Positions 10,901 through 22,800 of a stretch of 64,000 bases of DNA are shown piece after piece (the stretch's first letter is position 1; each line of letters opens with the position of its first letter). The stretch lies in contig CM030362.1 of assembly GCA_017893485.1 (NCBI GenBank), positions 264,535,073 to 264,599,072 of the forward strand, in the 5' to 3' direction. The position numbers were made by a program, and so were the translations under genes. The notes beneath the pieces are model-generated. The model did not search any database. It was not told the origin of the DNA and saw only the letters and a program-made list of their open reading frames with translations. This DNA is from Hemerocallis citrina. Lineage: Eukaryota > Streptophyta > Magnoliopsida > Asparagales > Asphodelaceae.

Positions 10901-11443
10901 ATTGTAATTAATTGGGAAATTTACGGTGATGAGATTCTATATTTAGGTTAAGTTGAAGATCACGACAATAGTCCAATGCATTCACTTCAATCTAAGTAGA
11001 GACTATCTCGATCTTTAAATTCAAATAATTCTCTTGATTTGTAATTTGATCTAATTTGTATGAAATTTTATTCATGTACTTCATTTTATTTAAGAATTTC
11101 AAATTTATTAAATCATGTACTTCATTTATTCATGTACTTCAATTATTTATGAAATTTTATTCAGTGCAATTGTTATGAAATTTCAAATCCATATACTTGA
11201 TCTTTAATATTTTACACGCAAAAAAAATTTTCTCTAAACACGGGTCCGGCCAGCGAACCGGCCCGAACTGGCCCGGCCCCCACACTTGGGTCCGGGGGCC
11301 AGGTCCGGGCAAAGGTTTCCAACCTTGAACCCGGCCCGGCCCGGCCCGCATAGTGGAGGAGCCCGGCCTGGGTAGGCCCGGGACCGGTCAAAGCCCGATC
11401 AAACCCGGCCCGGACCGGCCTGAGTGGCCGAATGCCATCCCTA
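7910..11443 (+). mobile_element. hAT DNA transposon, 3534 bp, with 8-bp TSD
   Basis: The ends are perfect 12-bp inverted repeats TAGGGATGGCAT...ATGCCATCCCTA, flanked by the exact 8-bp direct repeat GCAAACAT at 7902-7909 and 11444-11451. An 8-bp TSD is the hAT hallmark. It contains one transposase pseudogene on the plus strand (8744-10885). Both subterminal regions (about 7920-8100 and 11225-11430) are very GC-rich with many CCGG/GGCCCGG motifs, against an AT-rich interior. The element is complete in structure but its transposase is inactivated. Confidence 0.93.
8744..10885 (+). pseudogene. hAT transposase (BED finger, RNase-H-like core, hATC)
   Basis: Transposase cuts and pastes the element. 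The probable start is ATG 8744 (MASN), broken at once by TGA at 8756. An N-terminal linker follows, then a BED zinc finger ('CKKCQTPYKF...TLQRHL') near 9040-9120 in another frame. The core shows 'TSDGWVG' (9431), 'CVTCHWIDSDWVL', 'FDNVSNNTKTIESL' and 'FHVRCACHILNLCVQDALK' (9616-9927). A middle domain is at 10029-10559 ('TMYDSYDRIY'-like region). The C-terminal hATC dimerisation block 'APVLTVASESTFSLGGR' is at 10652-10885. At least four stops and three frame changes are present, so no active protein is expected. Confidence 0.88.
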
Positions 11444-11451
11444 GCAAACAT

Positions 11452-12122
11452 TGTTAGTTCATGTGCAGCCATGACTCATTACCCAGTTGATCCGTCAATG
11501 TAGGTGTTGTAACCGTTGCTCTCATTGCTTCGGACGGTAAACCGCCATTTGTTTCATTCTCGTTCTATCCTTTTTTTTCCATTCATGTTCAATGAGAACA
11601 ATCCATTGCATCATTTTTTAAAATTATTTTTTGAAACATTCAATGGCAATGAGCGATCAATTGCATCAAGTTGAATGACACAACTACTGTATATATTGGG
11701 CTAGTAGGAAAATGGTGATTGCAGATTATTCATGTGAGCGATTAAAATTTTAATTGTTAAATATTTTGAAAATCATATTATAAAACAGCATCTTGGTTCA
11801 GATTCTACACAATCACAGTAGATCCATGAGAAGTGGATCTTGTAGGATACGATTGAATTCGATTATCCGTCAATAAATGATCTGAACACAGAATTAATGA
11901 AGGACTATAAATTGTGTCAGAAACTGTAATAGAATAGAAATATCAGACTTTCTATTCTCAGATTGGAAGAAGGACCATATGAATGAATTCGAAATAGTAT
12001 CTGAGACCCTCCTTTCTTTTAATTTGAATATTTTAAAGGAATGAAACTGAATAAACGAATTGGAAATTTACAAAGGCGACATCTTTCATCCATTAATAGC
12101 TTCACGTTCAGAGTGTGATTAC
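11452..12122. other. no recognisable gene; flank of hAT
   Basis: AT-rich unique-looking DNA between the hAT target duplication and the next LTR. It holds the right 34-bp repeat copy (11465-11498). I see no coding frame, tRNA or element ends. Confidence 0.5.
11465..11498. repeat. 34-bp direct repeat flanking the hAT (right copy)
   Basis: Partner of 7853-7886 with one mismatch, in the same orientation. Confidence 0.7.
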
Positions 12123-12277
12123 TGTTATTGAGGTTGTGGGTCGAAAATATTCTCACATTGAAAAAATTGAGTTAGGTGGATAGATTGTTAAATTAGATTA
12201 GACTCTAGACTTCAATAGGATTATTTCTTTTTAGATCATACACGGCAATAAATAATTTATCATCTATCTAGCTGAGT

Positions 12278-12293
12278 TATGTGGGTTAAAGTT
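12278..12293. repeat. target-site duplication of the minus LINE (left)
   Basis: TATGTGGGTTAAAGTT next to the poly-T. It matches 26398-26413 (TATGTGGGTCAAAGTT) at 15 of 16 bases. The last bases merge with the poly-T, so the exact edge is uncertain. Confidence 0.7.
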
Positions 12294-12314
12294 TTTTTTT
12301 TTTTTGAGGTTAAA

Positions 12315-12331
12315 GGTGGAATAATGCCACC
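12315..12331 (-). other. LINE 3'-terminal hairpin (minus copy)
   Basis: On the element strand GGTGG-CATTATT-CCACC followed by TTTAACC and the A tail. The stem has five perfect pairs. The same hairpin is at 19779-19795 in the plus copy. LINE RTs commonly recognise such 3' structures; that role is inferred here. Confidence 0.6.
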
Positions 12332-12653
12332 ATGTTTCATTAATAAGAAATTAATAAAATAACCCCGGTGTACCGGAGAAATACAAAAGTACAGTGCAGA
12401 AAATAAAACATAATCCCCCAACAAAATCCTGGGGGGTGGGTCTAAACATCCATGCATCATACAACCAAAAGAACAGTAGGTCGATACAAAATACAAAGTA
12501 GCGGAGACTGCGGCTAAAGAAAATCCGATGAGTAAGGAGGGCACCTACCCCTCAGTCCAGTGTTGGCCCAAACTCTACCTCCTCATCATCAAAGTCCTCC
12601 ACCTGGAAGACTCTGACAATCCTCCCTCTCGCTCTTGTGGCAGCAGCTGTAGC

Positions 12654-12989
12654 TCAAAAAGAAATAAGGTGTATGATATGAGTAAGGTTACCAGAAATAG
12701 TATTACATGAAGCACGGAAATAGAAATTATTTCTGTCTAGCCATAACACCCAAGTGGTTGCCGCAATGGCAATGTACCACGCATCCTTCATTTCGTGGCG
12801 AATCGATGCAAATTTGGGGCCAATCCACAATTCCTCATATTCGCTGGGGTAGTTACTTGTTCCTAAAGCTCGTAATACCTCTACCATAGTCACCTTACTC
12901 CTTGGACAGTGAATAAAGAGGTGGTTCAAATTCTCTGCGTGCATGTTGCAGAATCCACAGTTGGTCGCTATCTAGGGCTGTCTTTTGGC
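12654..12989 (-). pseudogene. LINE ORF2 C-terminal zf-RVT domain (minus copy)
   Basis: Continuation of the minus-strand ORF2 left of the inserted LINE. It shows the plant LINE zinc-binding domain 'CGFCNMHAENLNHLFIHC' and 'TTWVLWLDRNNFYFRASC', then a stop at 12654. A TAG lies between 'AKRQP' and the zinc motif. The function of this domain is nucleic-acid binding near the RT C-terminus. The preceding residues are at 19828 onward, on the far side of the nested LINE. Confidence 0.8.
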
Positions 12990-13006
12990 AAGGTTCTCTC
13001 TGGTGA
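12990..13006. repeat. target-site duplication of the plus LINE (left)
   Basis: AAGGTTCTCTCTGGTGA, 17 bp, identical to 19811-19827. The leading AA at the right copy merges with the poly-A. It proves that the plus LINE inserted into the minus LINE. Confidence 0.88.
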
Positions 13007-13279
13007 AAAAATTATGCAAGTACGTTAAGAAGAATTGTGTTGGTTAGCCCATCAATAATTCATCATGCTTCCTCTCCGACCATACCTGCTCTCCGAACAT
13101 ATCCGCCTCCATCCTCTTCTCTGGCCCTCCCCCTAACCTGTTTCCCCTCTTCTCCGACCGTCTTCTTCTCCTAAGCCTCCCACCTCCTTCTCAAGAAACT
13201 CAACTTTGCTTTCGCAGCACTTCCGCCTCCTTCTGTCGCAACCTTCTTCAACCTCCGGACCTTCAAGCTTCACTCCGCG

Positions 13280-16200
13280 ATGCAATCGGCGGGGTCGGGC
13301 CCAATGAGAGGGCACGACACACCGCCATCACCCCAACCCCCCCCTCCGACTACTGAAACCCCTCTACCTCTTCCTCAACCGATGGCAACCCCTGTCCCTC
13401 AGCCAAACCCACCCCTGAACACCCCCCCCCCCCCGAGGGGGATTCCCCTAGGCTCAGACAGGCTACCTCCTCCCCCCCCCCCCCCCGCGGGCACACCGGA
13501 GTGCACATCATCGACGGGGGGACAGAGCTGAATATCATGATCGCCATTGGGATGGCAGGCGGCCGTTGGGATGGGCCCATAGAGGGGGTCCTCCTACGAG
13601 CCACTACGTGCGTAAAAGAAACCCCCCGATGCAGCGACATCACAACGACAGACACTACCATGCTCAGAGGCAACATGCGCAACCTCCCTTACTAGAGAGG
13701 CACCACAGATACCCCAATGATCAGTATCATCACAGAGGACAGAAACAACAACACCATAGAAGCCATACCAGTATTGCGGCTACCAACAACCTCTTTTAGT
13801 ATCCCCAACATCGCACCTCAACCTCTCCACCCCCCCCCCCCTCCCTGTGGGCACCCACAAACCACAACTTTCCTCCAAGACAGTCACCCCCCCCACCAAA
13901 CCCCTAGCATCGTCTTCAAACCAACTGGCACAACCCTCATCACAGGTCGACCCCATTGACCCTCTCAAATCCATAGTCATCTGGGCCCAAAGAGGGGAGC
14001 CATAGGGGACTACAGAGAGGGTGGATCAAGATGAGGTGGGAGACTCTACCGAGAAGTGGCAAGAAGTAACGCGCAAGGGTAAGAACAAAGCCAGATCCCC
14101 ACCCCCCCCCCTCCTTAACAAGATATCCAAAAAAAGCAAAGAAAAGGCAAGCGAAAACCGGTGCCATGCTTTAACTGTGGTCAGCTTGGCCATTACCGTA
14201 AGGATTGCACCAAAGAGGTCTGTTGCCTCAAGTGTATGAAGTGGGGTCATCTTTCATACGTCTGCACCAATGTAGTCGAGACCCATAACGATGAGGAACG
14301 CACCGTGGCTAAAGGAAGATCGCCTGACCACCCCACACCAATTTGCCTCACTAATAGCATGGATATCATCAGGAAGGAGGAGCACTGGCTGCAGCAATGG
14401 TGTGTTGTGGAAAAAGTGAGATCAGGGAGGCCCTCCGAGACCCACCTAACGCAAGCGCTGAGCGCTAAGTGGCCCAGGAAGGCACACAGAGATTGGGTCG
14501 CAAAGAAACTGTGTCACCTCCAATTCTTGGTCTCATTCCCGTCCACAGAGAAGGTTGGGGAGGTCACAGGAATGGGGGTTGTAGACTTCGGCCACTTTAT
14601 AGTGGAGTTCGTCCCTTGGACCCCAAGCTTTGGAGCGGAGCTCCCCCAGGGAGAGCTTTTTTGGGTATGGATTCACAACGTTCCATTGCATTTTTGGAAA
14701 AGAGAGGCACTACAAGAGATTGTTGCCGACTTTGGATCGGTTGAAGAAGTCGACGAGAAGACGGTGAGGCGTTCCGAGATTGTATCAGCAAGGATACTGA
14801 TCAGGAGTGTGGATATCTCACAGATGCCAAGATTTGCCAAAGTATACTCATTCGAGGATTCATACCTCATTCGCTTCGTTCTCGACAAACGAGCAGAGTC
14901 TGAGACAGAAAATGGCCATCACGTCCCCCACCCTCGCAAAAGCTCTCAGAGACAACCGCTCATATGCGCAGGTGGTATCACCAGGTGGAGACTTGACCAT
15001 CGATGGATCTCATAAGATCGAGAGAGCATATAGGGAGCTCATCAAAGAGGCGAGAGGAAAGGAACGCTAGGGGCGGCAGGATCAGTACCGGTGAAGGAGT
15101 CTCCGATCAGAGGTGGTCGAGAAAGAGCTTCGACCAACAGATCCAACGGCTGAGATTCACGAAATTTAAATCAACAATCATTTCCAAATTTGGGAAGGTT
15201 GGTAGTCGCAGTGGCGACCCACCAAAAGGCAAATCAAAAGATACCCAAAAATGGAAGCCTACGCCTCGAAGCTCGTGGGGTTGCTGAGGAGGCTAGGTGA
15301 CAGGAGCATAGAGGAGAGATGGACTGTGCTAGCACTGCAAAAGGCAAAAGCTCCGTGCTTGTCGACTTGCAAAACGACATGCAGAGTCGTTTGGCAAAGG
15401 AGCAAGTGCAGGGTCTGCGAGCGGAGCAGGGAAAGGGGACAGTCTGCGAAAAGGGCAAAAGCAACCTGGAAGTCAACATGCAGGACGATTTGCGCAGTCG
15501 ACACCAAAAAAAGCAAGAGTGGGTAGTAGTGGGAAGTGGGTCGAGAGGGGACCATGCCAAAGTGGGATACACGATGCATAGGGTGAGAGGAGTTGGCAAT
15601 GGATCTTCCCAAAGCAAGAGCGACACAGGCACTGAGACCTCTGCGCTCGAACAGAGGGAAGCTCGAAAGGGAAATAAAGAGGATGAGCTTGGTAATGGTA
15701 ACGAAGACGGAAGAGAAGGGAGGGATACGGCTATTTTCAACGCCTCGTTCCCATTATCATCTGTCTCAACCGCAGATCCAACCACAAAGAGCACAACACA
15801 TGGCCCACTACCGCAAGCGGCAGGCGCGACACGCGAGGAGGGCGGTATGCTGCCTCGCGGAGGAGGGGGAGAATTAAACGATTCCCATTTAAATGAGAAG
15901 AGTGTACGGGGGGATGTATTTATAATGCTATTGGGCCCAAAGAGGGGTCCAAAATGCATTATTCTATTGTTGGGCCTTCTGAAACTACAGTTAGTCATAA
16001 TGAGCAGCGGCATGGGGCGAGTAGCAGGCCCACAGAGGGGTCTGCTGTGGAAACTTCCCCAATTATGGAACAAGCAGATAGTGATGAAGATATGGAAGGG
16101 CGACTAAATTTAGACAAAGAGTTCTCATTCACAGATGAGGAGTCAGAGGAGACTGATTATGTGGCAGACACACAGAGAGACATCTCTCCCGAGATGGTTT

Positions 16201-16562
16201 TATCCACCTTGCCAGAATCAGCGCCTGCCTATAGCTCTGGTACATCATGCAGGACAGTTGGAATCAGGGTACAACGGTTATTTAAGAGGGCTCATGTGGA
16301 GTCCCTAGATGACTATCTGGAGGTAGCTGCGACAGCCAAAGCTACAAAATTCGATGATGGAGGTACGAAAAGTTTTTTAGCATCTATTTTAAATTACATG
16401 TCTGATTCAGATGTTTTTACCCTTGCTTAAACATGTGGCCTAGAAGTTTGTGACACAGAGCGTAATGCTCTACTACTCAACAAAATTAAGGGTTGGGAAT
16501 CGGAACAGGCTTCGACGAAACCTCGTCACACACCCACGATCAACCTTGATTTAATTCCCTAA
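13280..16562 (+). pseudogene. LINE ORF1 protein (plus copy)
   Basis: ORF1 proteins bind element RNA. The start is taken at ATG 13280 (MQSAGSGPMRG). A proline-rich, poly-C-encoded stretch follows (13320-13500), then two CCHC knuckles 'CFNCGQLGHYRKDC' and 'CLKCMKWGHLSYVC' (14161-14270), a DUF4283-like domain to about 14900 ('LFWVWIHNVPLHFW', 'RFAKVYSFEDSYLIRFV'), a low-complexity charged region, and a C-terminal block near 16240-16550 ('RLFKRAHVESLDDYLEV'). Several frameshifts and a TAA at 16428 (CAA in the minus copy) break it. The in-frame stop TAA at 16560 overlaps the ORF2 ATG by one base. Confidence 0.8.
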
Positions 16563-19500
16563 TGAATACACTATTCTAGAATATTAGGGGGTTGGGGGAT
16601 AGAGGAAAGAGAGATATGGTTAGGGACGTGATTAAGAGCTCCAAGGCAAAAGTAGTGGGGTTACAGGAGACCAAACTCACGAACGGGCTTAAACTCAAAA
16701 GAGTAGGGAGTAACAGAGTCAAGGAATAGGTGCTACGCCTGTTTGCAGGAGCATCGGGGGGATTGCTATTGGGTTCAACCCGGATATCTTCACCTGCTCT
16801 GAGGAGTACTGCGAAAAGTTTACCCTAGCTATCCGGCTAAAGCGACGATCTGATAACTGGGTATAGACGATCACTGTCGTCTATGGGCCGAACGTGGCTA
16901 CAGATCGTGAAGCCTTCTGACAAGAGCTTATCGGTATTTGACAATGATGGTCAGGAGCTTGGATTGTCGGGGGGAACTTCAATATCACTAGATTTGCTTT
17001 TGAGCACAAGGGAAGAGGTTCCAGCGACAGGCACAGAGAAGAGTTCAATAGGGTGATCAAGGAACTAGAACTAATCGACATCCCTATCAATGACAGACTA
17101 TTTACATGGTCGAACATGTAAGCAGCCCCGACCATGGCCAAATTAGACAGGATTCTAATATCGATGGATTATGAGGCTAAATTCCCATTAACAAGCGCTA
17201 AATCTATCCCTAGACCGACATCAGATCACACCCCGGTCCTACTTGATGCCGGGGTACAGGGACCTCTAAGACCAAGGAAGTTCAGATTTGAGAAGGCATG
17301 GCTGGAAATCCAAGGATTTCACCACATGGTGATGGAAAACTGGGCACTCCCAACCACTGGTACGGATGTAGCATCCGATGGTGCGAAAAAGTCCACAGAT
17401 TAAGAAAGCAGCTACGTAGATGGAACCAATCTAGATTTTCGACCATCTGGCATGCAAAAGACTCCTTTTTGGATGGCATTGATGAGCTAGAAAGACTGGA
17501 AGAAACGAGAGTCATGTCACAAGATGAAAGAAACAGGCTACTAGACCTTCGAGAAAATATCGCCAATCTTTATAAGGTGGAGGAGATCAAATGGCAGCAG
17601 AGGTCAAGGATTTTGTGGCTCAAAGAGGGAGACGCGAACACGGCCTACTTTCACCGAGTGGCAATCGCAAGACGTTGGTCCAACCTAATCCTGTCACTAG
17701 AAACGGATACGGGAACCTCGCAAGATAAAACTGAGATTTCCAAAACCTTTCAAGATTACTACAAGGGCCTCTTTGGGAAGAAGAATGATTTCAGGGTCCC
17801 GCTCAGGGAAGACCTCTGGCAGGGCTGTCAGAATGAATCAGCGCAAATGCTTTCTAACTTGGAAGCACCTTTCTCAGAAACGAAAGTGGAAGATGCCATC
17901 AAACAAATGGGAGCAGACAAGTCGCCTGGGCCAGACGGATTCCTAATGCTGTTCTTCAAGATGTTCTGGAAAGAAATAAAAGGGGACATTATGGCATTGA
18001 TGGATGAATTCTTCCACAACAATCTCGGATTGGGCATGTTCAACTTTGCAGAAGTAGTTCTGATTCCTAAGAGGGCAGAATCTTCGAGGGTGGGGGATTT
18101 TAGACCAATCAGCCTTATAAACTGCTCAGCTAAGATCATCAGAAAGGTCCTGGCCATCCGCCTAAGAACCACAATGGACAGTTTAATTTCCAAAGCACAG
18201 ACTGGTTTCATCAAGGGCAGATGCATCCTGTATTGTGTGGCTACGACAGAACAAGTCATCCACCACTGCCATACGGGCCAGTCTAAGAATTTTCTCCTAA
18301 AACTAGACTTTGAGAAAGCTTATGATTCCGTCGACTGGGAATGTTTGCTGGAAGCTCTCAAAGAGAGAGGCTTCGGGGTTAAATGGATTAGGTGGATCAA
18401 ACAGTGCTTATACACTAGTAAAACGACAATCTCAGTTAATGGGCAGCCGGGTCCATCGTTTCCTTGCAAGAAGGGGCTACGACAGGGGGATCCGCTGTCT
18501 CCTCTGCTATTCACTATCGTAGCAGATGTACTGAGGGGCATACTTGACAACTGCCAGAGAAAGGGCTGGATAACGCCAGTGGTTAGCAGTCACTCTAACC
18601 AAGGGTGCACGATTCTTCAGTATGCTGATGACACCATACTCTTTGGTAATGGGGCTAGGTCAGAGAGTCTGCTTTAAAGGGGCCCTCTACTGTTTTGAAG
18701 TCTGGTCAGGTTCCGGATTAATTTCCACAAGGGTGCTTTGATTCCATTTGCATTTTCCGATATAGAGGCACAGGACCATGCAACCATTCTAAACTGTTTG
18801 ACAGACGAGTTCCCAATCAAATATTTAGGGCTCCCACTCAAGCCAGGGAAACTTACTAAGACGGACTGGCTACCTATCATAGACAGGGTGGAGGACAGGT
18901 TGTCAGGTTGGAAAGGAAAATCGCTCTCCGCCGGTGGCAGAATGGTTCTCATCAACTTAGTGTTGTCTAATCTGCCCATTTATTACATGTCGTTTTTTGA
19001 CCTTCCTAAATGGGTAATCCAAAGGATTGACCGAATCCGAAAGATATTCCTTTGGAAAGGAGCGGACTCGAATAGGGGAGGATACCACCTGATCAAATGG
19101 AGTATTACTTGCATAAAGAAGAAGCATGGAGGGCTAGGCATCATCGACCTTACAGATATGAACCTTGCTCTTTTGGGAAAATGGTGGTGGAAGGTATTTC
19201 ACCACAGTGGGGAAGGATGGCAGGATTTCATTCAACCATACCTTCGGAGAAAAGGGACGAGAAGTTTAGGCTTCCGAGTAGGGTCTAGAGTTTCTCGATT
19301 CTGGAAAGGAATTACCAAAGCTAGCAGACCATTCAACTCAGCAGTTACTTCGGCTATTGGTAATGGAAGATCCACCAGATTCTGGTGGGACAGATGGTGT
19401 GGTGTCCATACCCTTAAGGAAACATTTCCAGAGCTGTATGAAAAAACGACTCGACCAAATATATCTGTGGCCGAGACTTGGAAGAGGGGCAATTGGAGGT

Positions 19501-19724
19501 CGTCGTTCCGAGAACTCTTACCCCAGAATGACATCAGCAACTGCTTGAATTGCAAGCACACATCATACGGAACAGTGCGATGTGTGCTCAAGGCCCAGAT
19601 CAGTTGCGCTGAGGACTCGAGACCAAGGGAGCTTTCACAATTAGATCTCTGTATCACCGAATTCACTATCGAGAATGCAGACCCATCTGGACATAGGTGT
19701 TATGGAAGGTTAAACCCCCCTTAA
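16562..19724 (+). pseudogene. LINE ORF2: endonuclease and reverse transcriptase (plus copy)
   Basis: ORF2 nicks target DNA and primes reverse transcription there. The ATG at 16562 is followed after four codons by TAG. Endonuclease traces are 'VVGLQETKLTNGLK' and 'IVGGNFNITRFAFE'. The RT frame is open at 17298-18677: 'ADKSPGPDGF', 'DFRPISLINCSAK', 'LKLDFEKAYDSVDW', 'GLRQGDPLSPLLF' and the catalytic 'YADDTILFG'. A two-base deletion near 18670 (relative to the minus copy) ends it, and the thumb region continues in another frame (18738-19724, 'KYLGLPLKPGKLTKTDWL'). The zf-RVT domain is deleted. Confidence 0.85.
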
Positions 19725-19778
19725 AGTCAGGGTCTTCTTCTGGATAGTGCTCAATAATGCAATCCTCACCAGAGACAG

Positions 19779-19795
19779 GGTGGCATTATTCCACC
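19779..19795 (+). other. LINE 3'-terminal hairpin (plus copy)
   Basis: GGTGG-CATTATT-CCACC, then TTTAACCT and poly-A. It was kept although about 600 bases just upstream were deleted. Confidence 0.6.
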
Positions 19796-19810
19796 TTTAA
19801 CCTAAAAAAA

Positions 19811-19827
19811 AAGGTTCTCTCTGGTGA
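19811..19827. repeat. target-site duplication of the plus LINE (right)
   Basis: AAGGTTCTCTCTGGTGA, identical to 12990-13006. It encodes, on the minus strand, part of the 'ILTREN' region of the host LINE. Confidence 0.88.
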
Positions 19828-22800
19828 GGATTGCATTATTGAGCACTAGCCAGAGGAAGACCCTGACTTTAAGAGGGGTTTTAGCCTTTCATAACACATG
19901 TGCCCAGCTGGGTCTGCATCTTCGATAGTGAATTCGGTGATACAGAGATCTAACTGTGAAAGCTCCCTTTGTCTCGAGTCCCCAGCGCAACTGATCTGGG
20001 CCTTGAGCACACATCGCACCGTTCCGTGTGATGTGTGCTTAAAATTTAAGCAGTTGCTGATGTAATTCTGGGATAAGAGTTCCCCGAAACGACGGCCTCC
20101 AATTGCCCCTCTTCCAAGTCTCGGCCATAGATATATATTTGGTCGAGTTATTTTTTTATACAGCTCTGGGAAAGTTTCCTTAAGGGTATAGGCACCACAC
20201 CATTTGTCCCACCAAATCTGGTGGATCGTCCATTACCAATAGCCGAAGTAACTGCTGAGTTGAACGGTCTGCTAGCTTTGGTAATTCCTTTCCAGAATCG
20301 AGAAACTCTAGACCCTACTCGGAAGCCTAAACTTCTCGTCCCTTTTCTCCGAAGGTATAGTTGAATGAAATCCTACCATCCTTCCCACTGTGGTGAAATA
20401 CCTTCCACCACCATTTTCCCAAAAGGGCAAGGTTCATATCTCTAAGGTCGATGATGCCTAGCTCTCCATGCTTCTTCTTCATGCAAGCAATACTCCATTT
20501 GATCAGGTGGTATCCTCCCTATTCGAGTCTGCTCCTTTCCAAAGGAATCTCTTTCGGATTCGGTCAATCCGTTGGATTACCCATTTAGGAAGCTCAAAAA
20601 ACGACATGTAATAAATGAGCAGATTAGACAACACTGAGTTGATGAGAACTTCTCTACCACCGAAGGTGAGCAATTTTCCTTTCCAACCTGACAACCTATC
20701 CTCCACACTGTCTGTGATAGATAGCCAGTCCGTCTTAGTAAGTTTCCCTGGCTTGAGTGGGAGCCCTAAATATTTGATTGGGAACTCGTCTGTCAAACAG
20801 TTTAGAATGGTCACATGGTCCTGTGCCTCTACATCGGAAAGTGCAATTGGAATCAAAGCACTCTTGTGGAAATTAATCCTGAGGCCTGACCAGACTTCAA
20901 AATAGTAGAGGGCCCCTTTAAAGCAGACTGTCTCTGACCTATCCCCATTACCAAAGAGTAGGGTGTCATCAGCATACTAAAGAATCGTGCACCCTTGGTT
21001 AGAGTGACTGCTAGCCACTGACGTTATCCAGCCCTTTCTCTGGCAGTTGTCAAGCATGCCCCACAGTACATCTACTACGATAGTGAATAGTAGAGGAGAC
21101 AGCGGATCCCCCTGTCGTAGCCCCTTATTACAAGGAAACGGTGGATCCGGCTGCCTATTAACCGAGATTGCCGTTTTACTAGTGTATAAGCACTGTTTGA
21201 TCCACCTAATCAATTTAACCCTGAAGACTCTCCCTCTGAGAGCTTCCAGCAAACATTACCAGTCGACGGAATCATAAGCTTTCTCAAAGTTTAGTTTTAG
21301 GAGGAAATTCTTAGACTGGCCCGTATGGCAGTGGTGGATGACTTGTTCTGCCGTAGCCACACAATCCAGGATGCATCTGCCCTTGATGAAACTAGTCTAT
21401 GCTTTGGAAATTAAACTATCCATGGTTCCCAGGCGGATGGCCAGGATCTTTGTGATGATCTTAGCTAAGCAGTTTATAAGGCTGATTGGTCTAAAATCCC
21501 CCACCCTCGAAGATTCTGCCCTCTTAGGAATCAGAACTACTTCTGCAAAGTTGAACATGCCCAATCTGAGATTGTTGTGGAAGAATTCATCCATCAACTC
21601 CATAATGTCCAGAACACCTTGAAGAACAGCACTGGGAATCTGTCTGGCCCAGGCAACTTGTCTGCTCCCATTTGTTTGATGCCATCTTCTACTTCCGTTT
21701 CCGAGAAAGGTGCTTCCAAGTTAGAAAGTGTTTGCACTAATTCGTTCTGACATCCCTGCCAGAAGTCTTCCTTGAGCGGGACCCTGAAATCATTCTTCTT
21801 CCCAAAGAGGCCCTTGTAGTAATCTTGAAAGGTTTTGGAAATCTCAGTTTCGTCTTGCGAGGTTCCCGTATCCGTTTCTAGTGATAGGATTAGGTTGGAC
21901 CTACGTCTTGCACTTGCCACTGGGTGAAAGTAGGCCGTGTTTGCGTCTCCCTCTTTGAGCCACGAAATTCTCGACCTCTGCTGCCATTTGATCTCCTCCA
22001 GCTTATAAAGATTGGCGATATTTTCTCAGAGGTCTAGCAGTCTGTTTCTTTCATCTTGTGACAGGACTCTCGTTTATTCCAGTCTTTCTAGCTCATCAAT
22101 GCCATCCAAAAAGGAGTCTTTTGCACGCCAGATGATCGAAAATCTAGATCGGTTCCATCTACGCAGCCGCTTTCTTAATCTGCAGACTTTTTCGCACCAT
22201 CGGAATGCTACATCCGTACCAGTGGTTGGGAGCACCCAGTTTTCCATCACCATGTGGTGAAATCCTTGGATTTCCAGCCAGGCCTTCTCAAATCTGAACC
22301 TCCTTGGTCTTAGAGGTCCCTGTACCCCAGCATCAAGTAGGACTGGGGTGTGATCTGATGTCGGTCTAGGGATAGATTTAGTCTTGCTAATGGGAATTTA
22401 GCCTCCCAATCCATCGATATTAGAATCCTGTCAAATTTGGCCATGATCGGGGTTGCTTGCATGTTTGACCATGTAAATAGTCTGTCATTGATAGGGATGT
22501 CGATTAGTTCTAGTTTCGTGATCACCCTATTGAACTCTTCTCTGTGCCTGTCGCTGGAATCTCTTCCCTTGTGTTCAAAAGCAAATCTAGTGATATTGAA
22601 GTCCCCCCCGACAATCCAAGCTCCTGACCATCGTTGTCGAATACCGATAAGCTCTTGTCAGAAGGCTTCACGATCTGTAGCCACGTTCGGCCCATAGACG
22701 ACAGTGATCGTTTGTACCCAGTTATCAGATCGTCGCTTTAGCCGGATAGCCAGGGAAAACTTTCCGTAGTACTCCTCAGAGCAGGTGAAGATATCTAGGT

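Larger units (their letters stand above)
13007..19810 (+). mobile_element. LINE family A, plus copy, inserted in the minus LINE
   Basis: Nearly full-length LINE running from a 5' UTR (13007-13279) through ORF1 and ORF2 to a poly-A at 19804-19812, bounded by a perfect 17-bp TSD. Against the minus copy it is about 90-95% similar by eye, with many separate indels. It has lost the zf-RVT region and most of the 3' UTR: sequence jumps at about 19776 from the 'ILTR' codons to the last 30 bases of the element, keeping only the terminal hairpin and tail. Both copies have decayed independently. Confidence 0.88.

Noticed and set aside
15234..16107. 279-codon minus and 262-codon plus ORFs over LINE ORF1
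   Set aside because: Shadow frames of the decayed ORF1 linker; mirrored in the inverted copy around 23500-24750.
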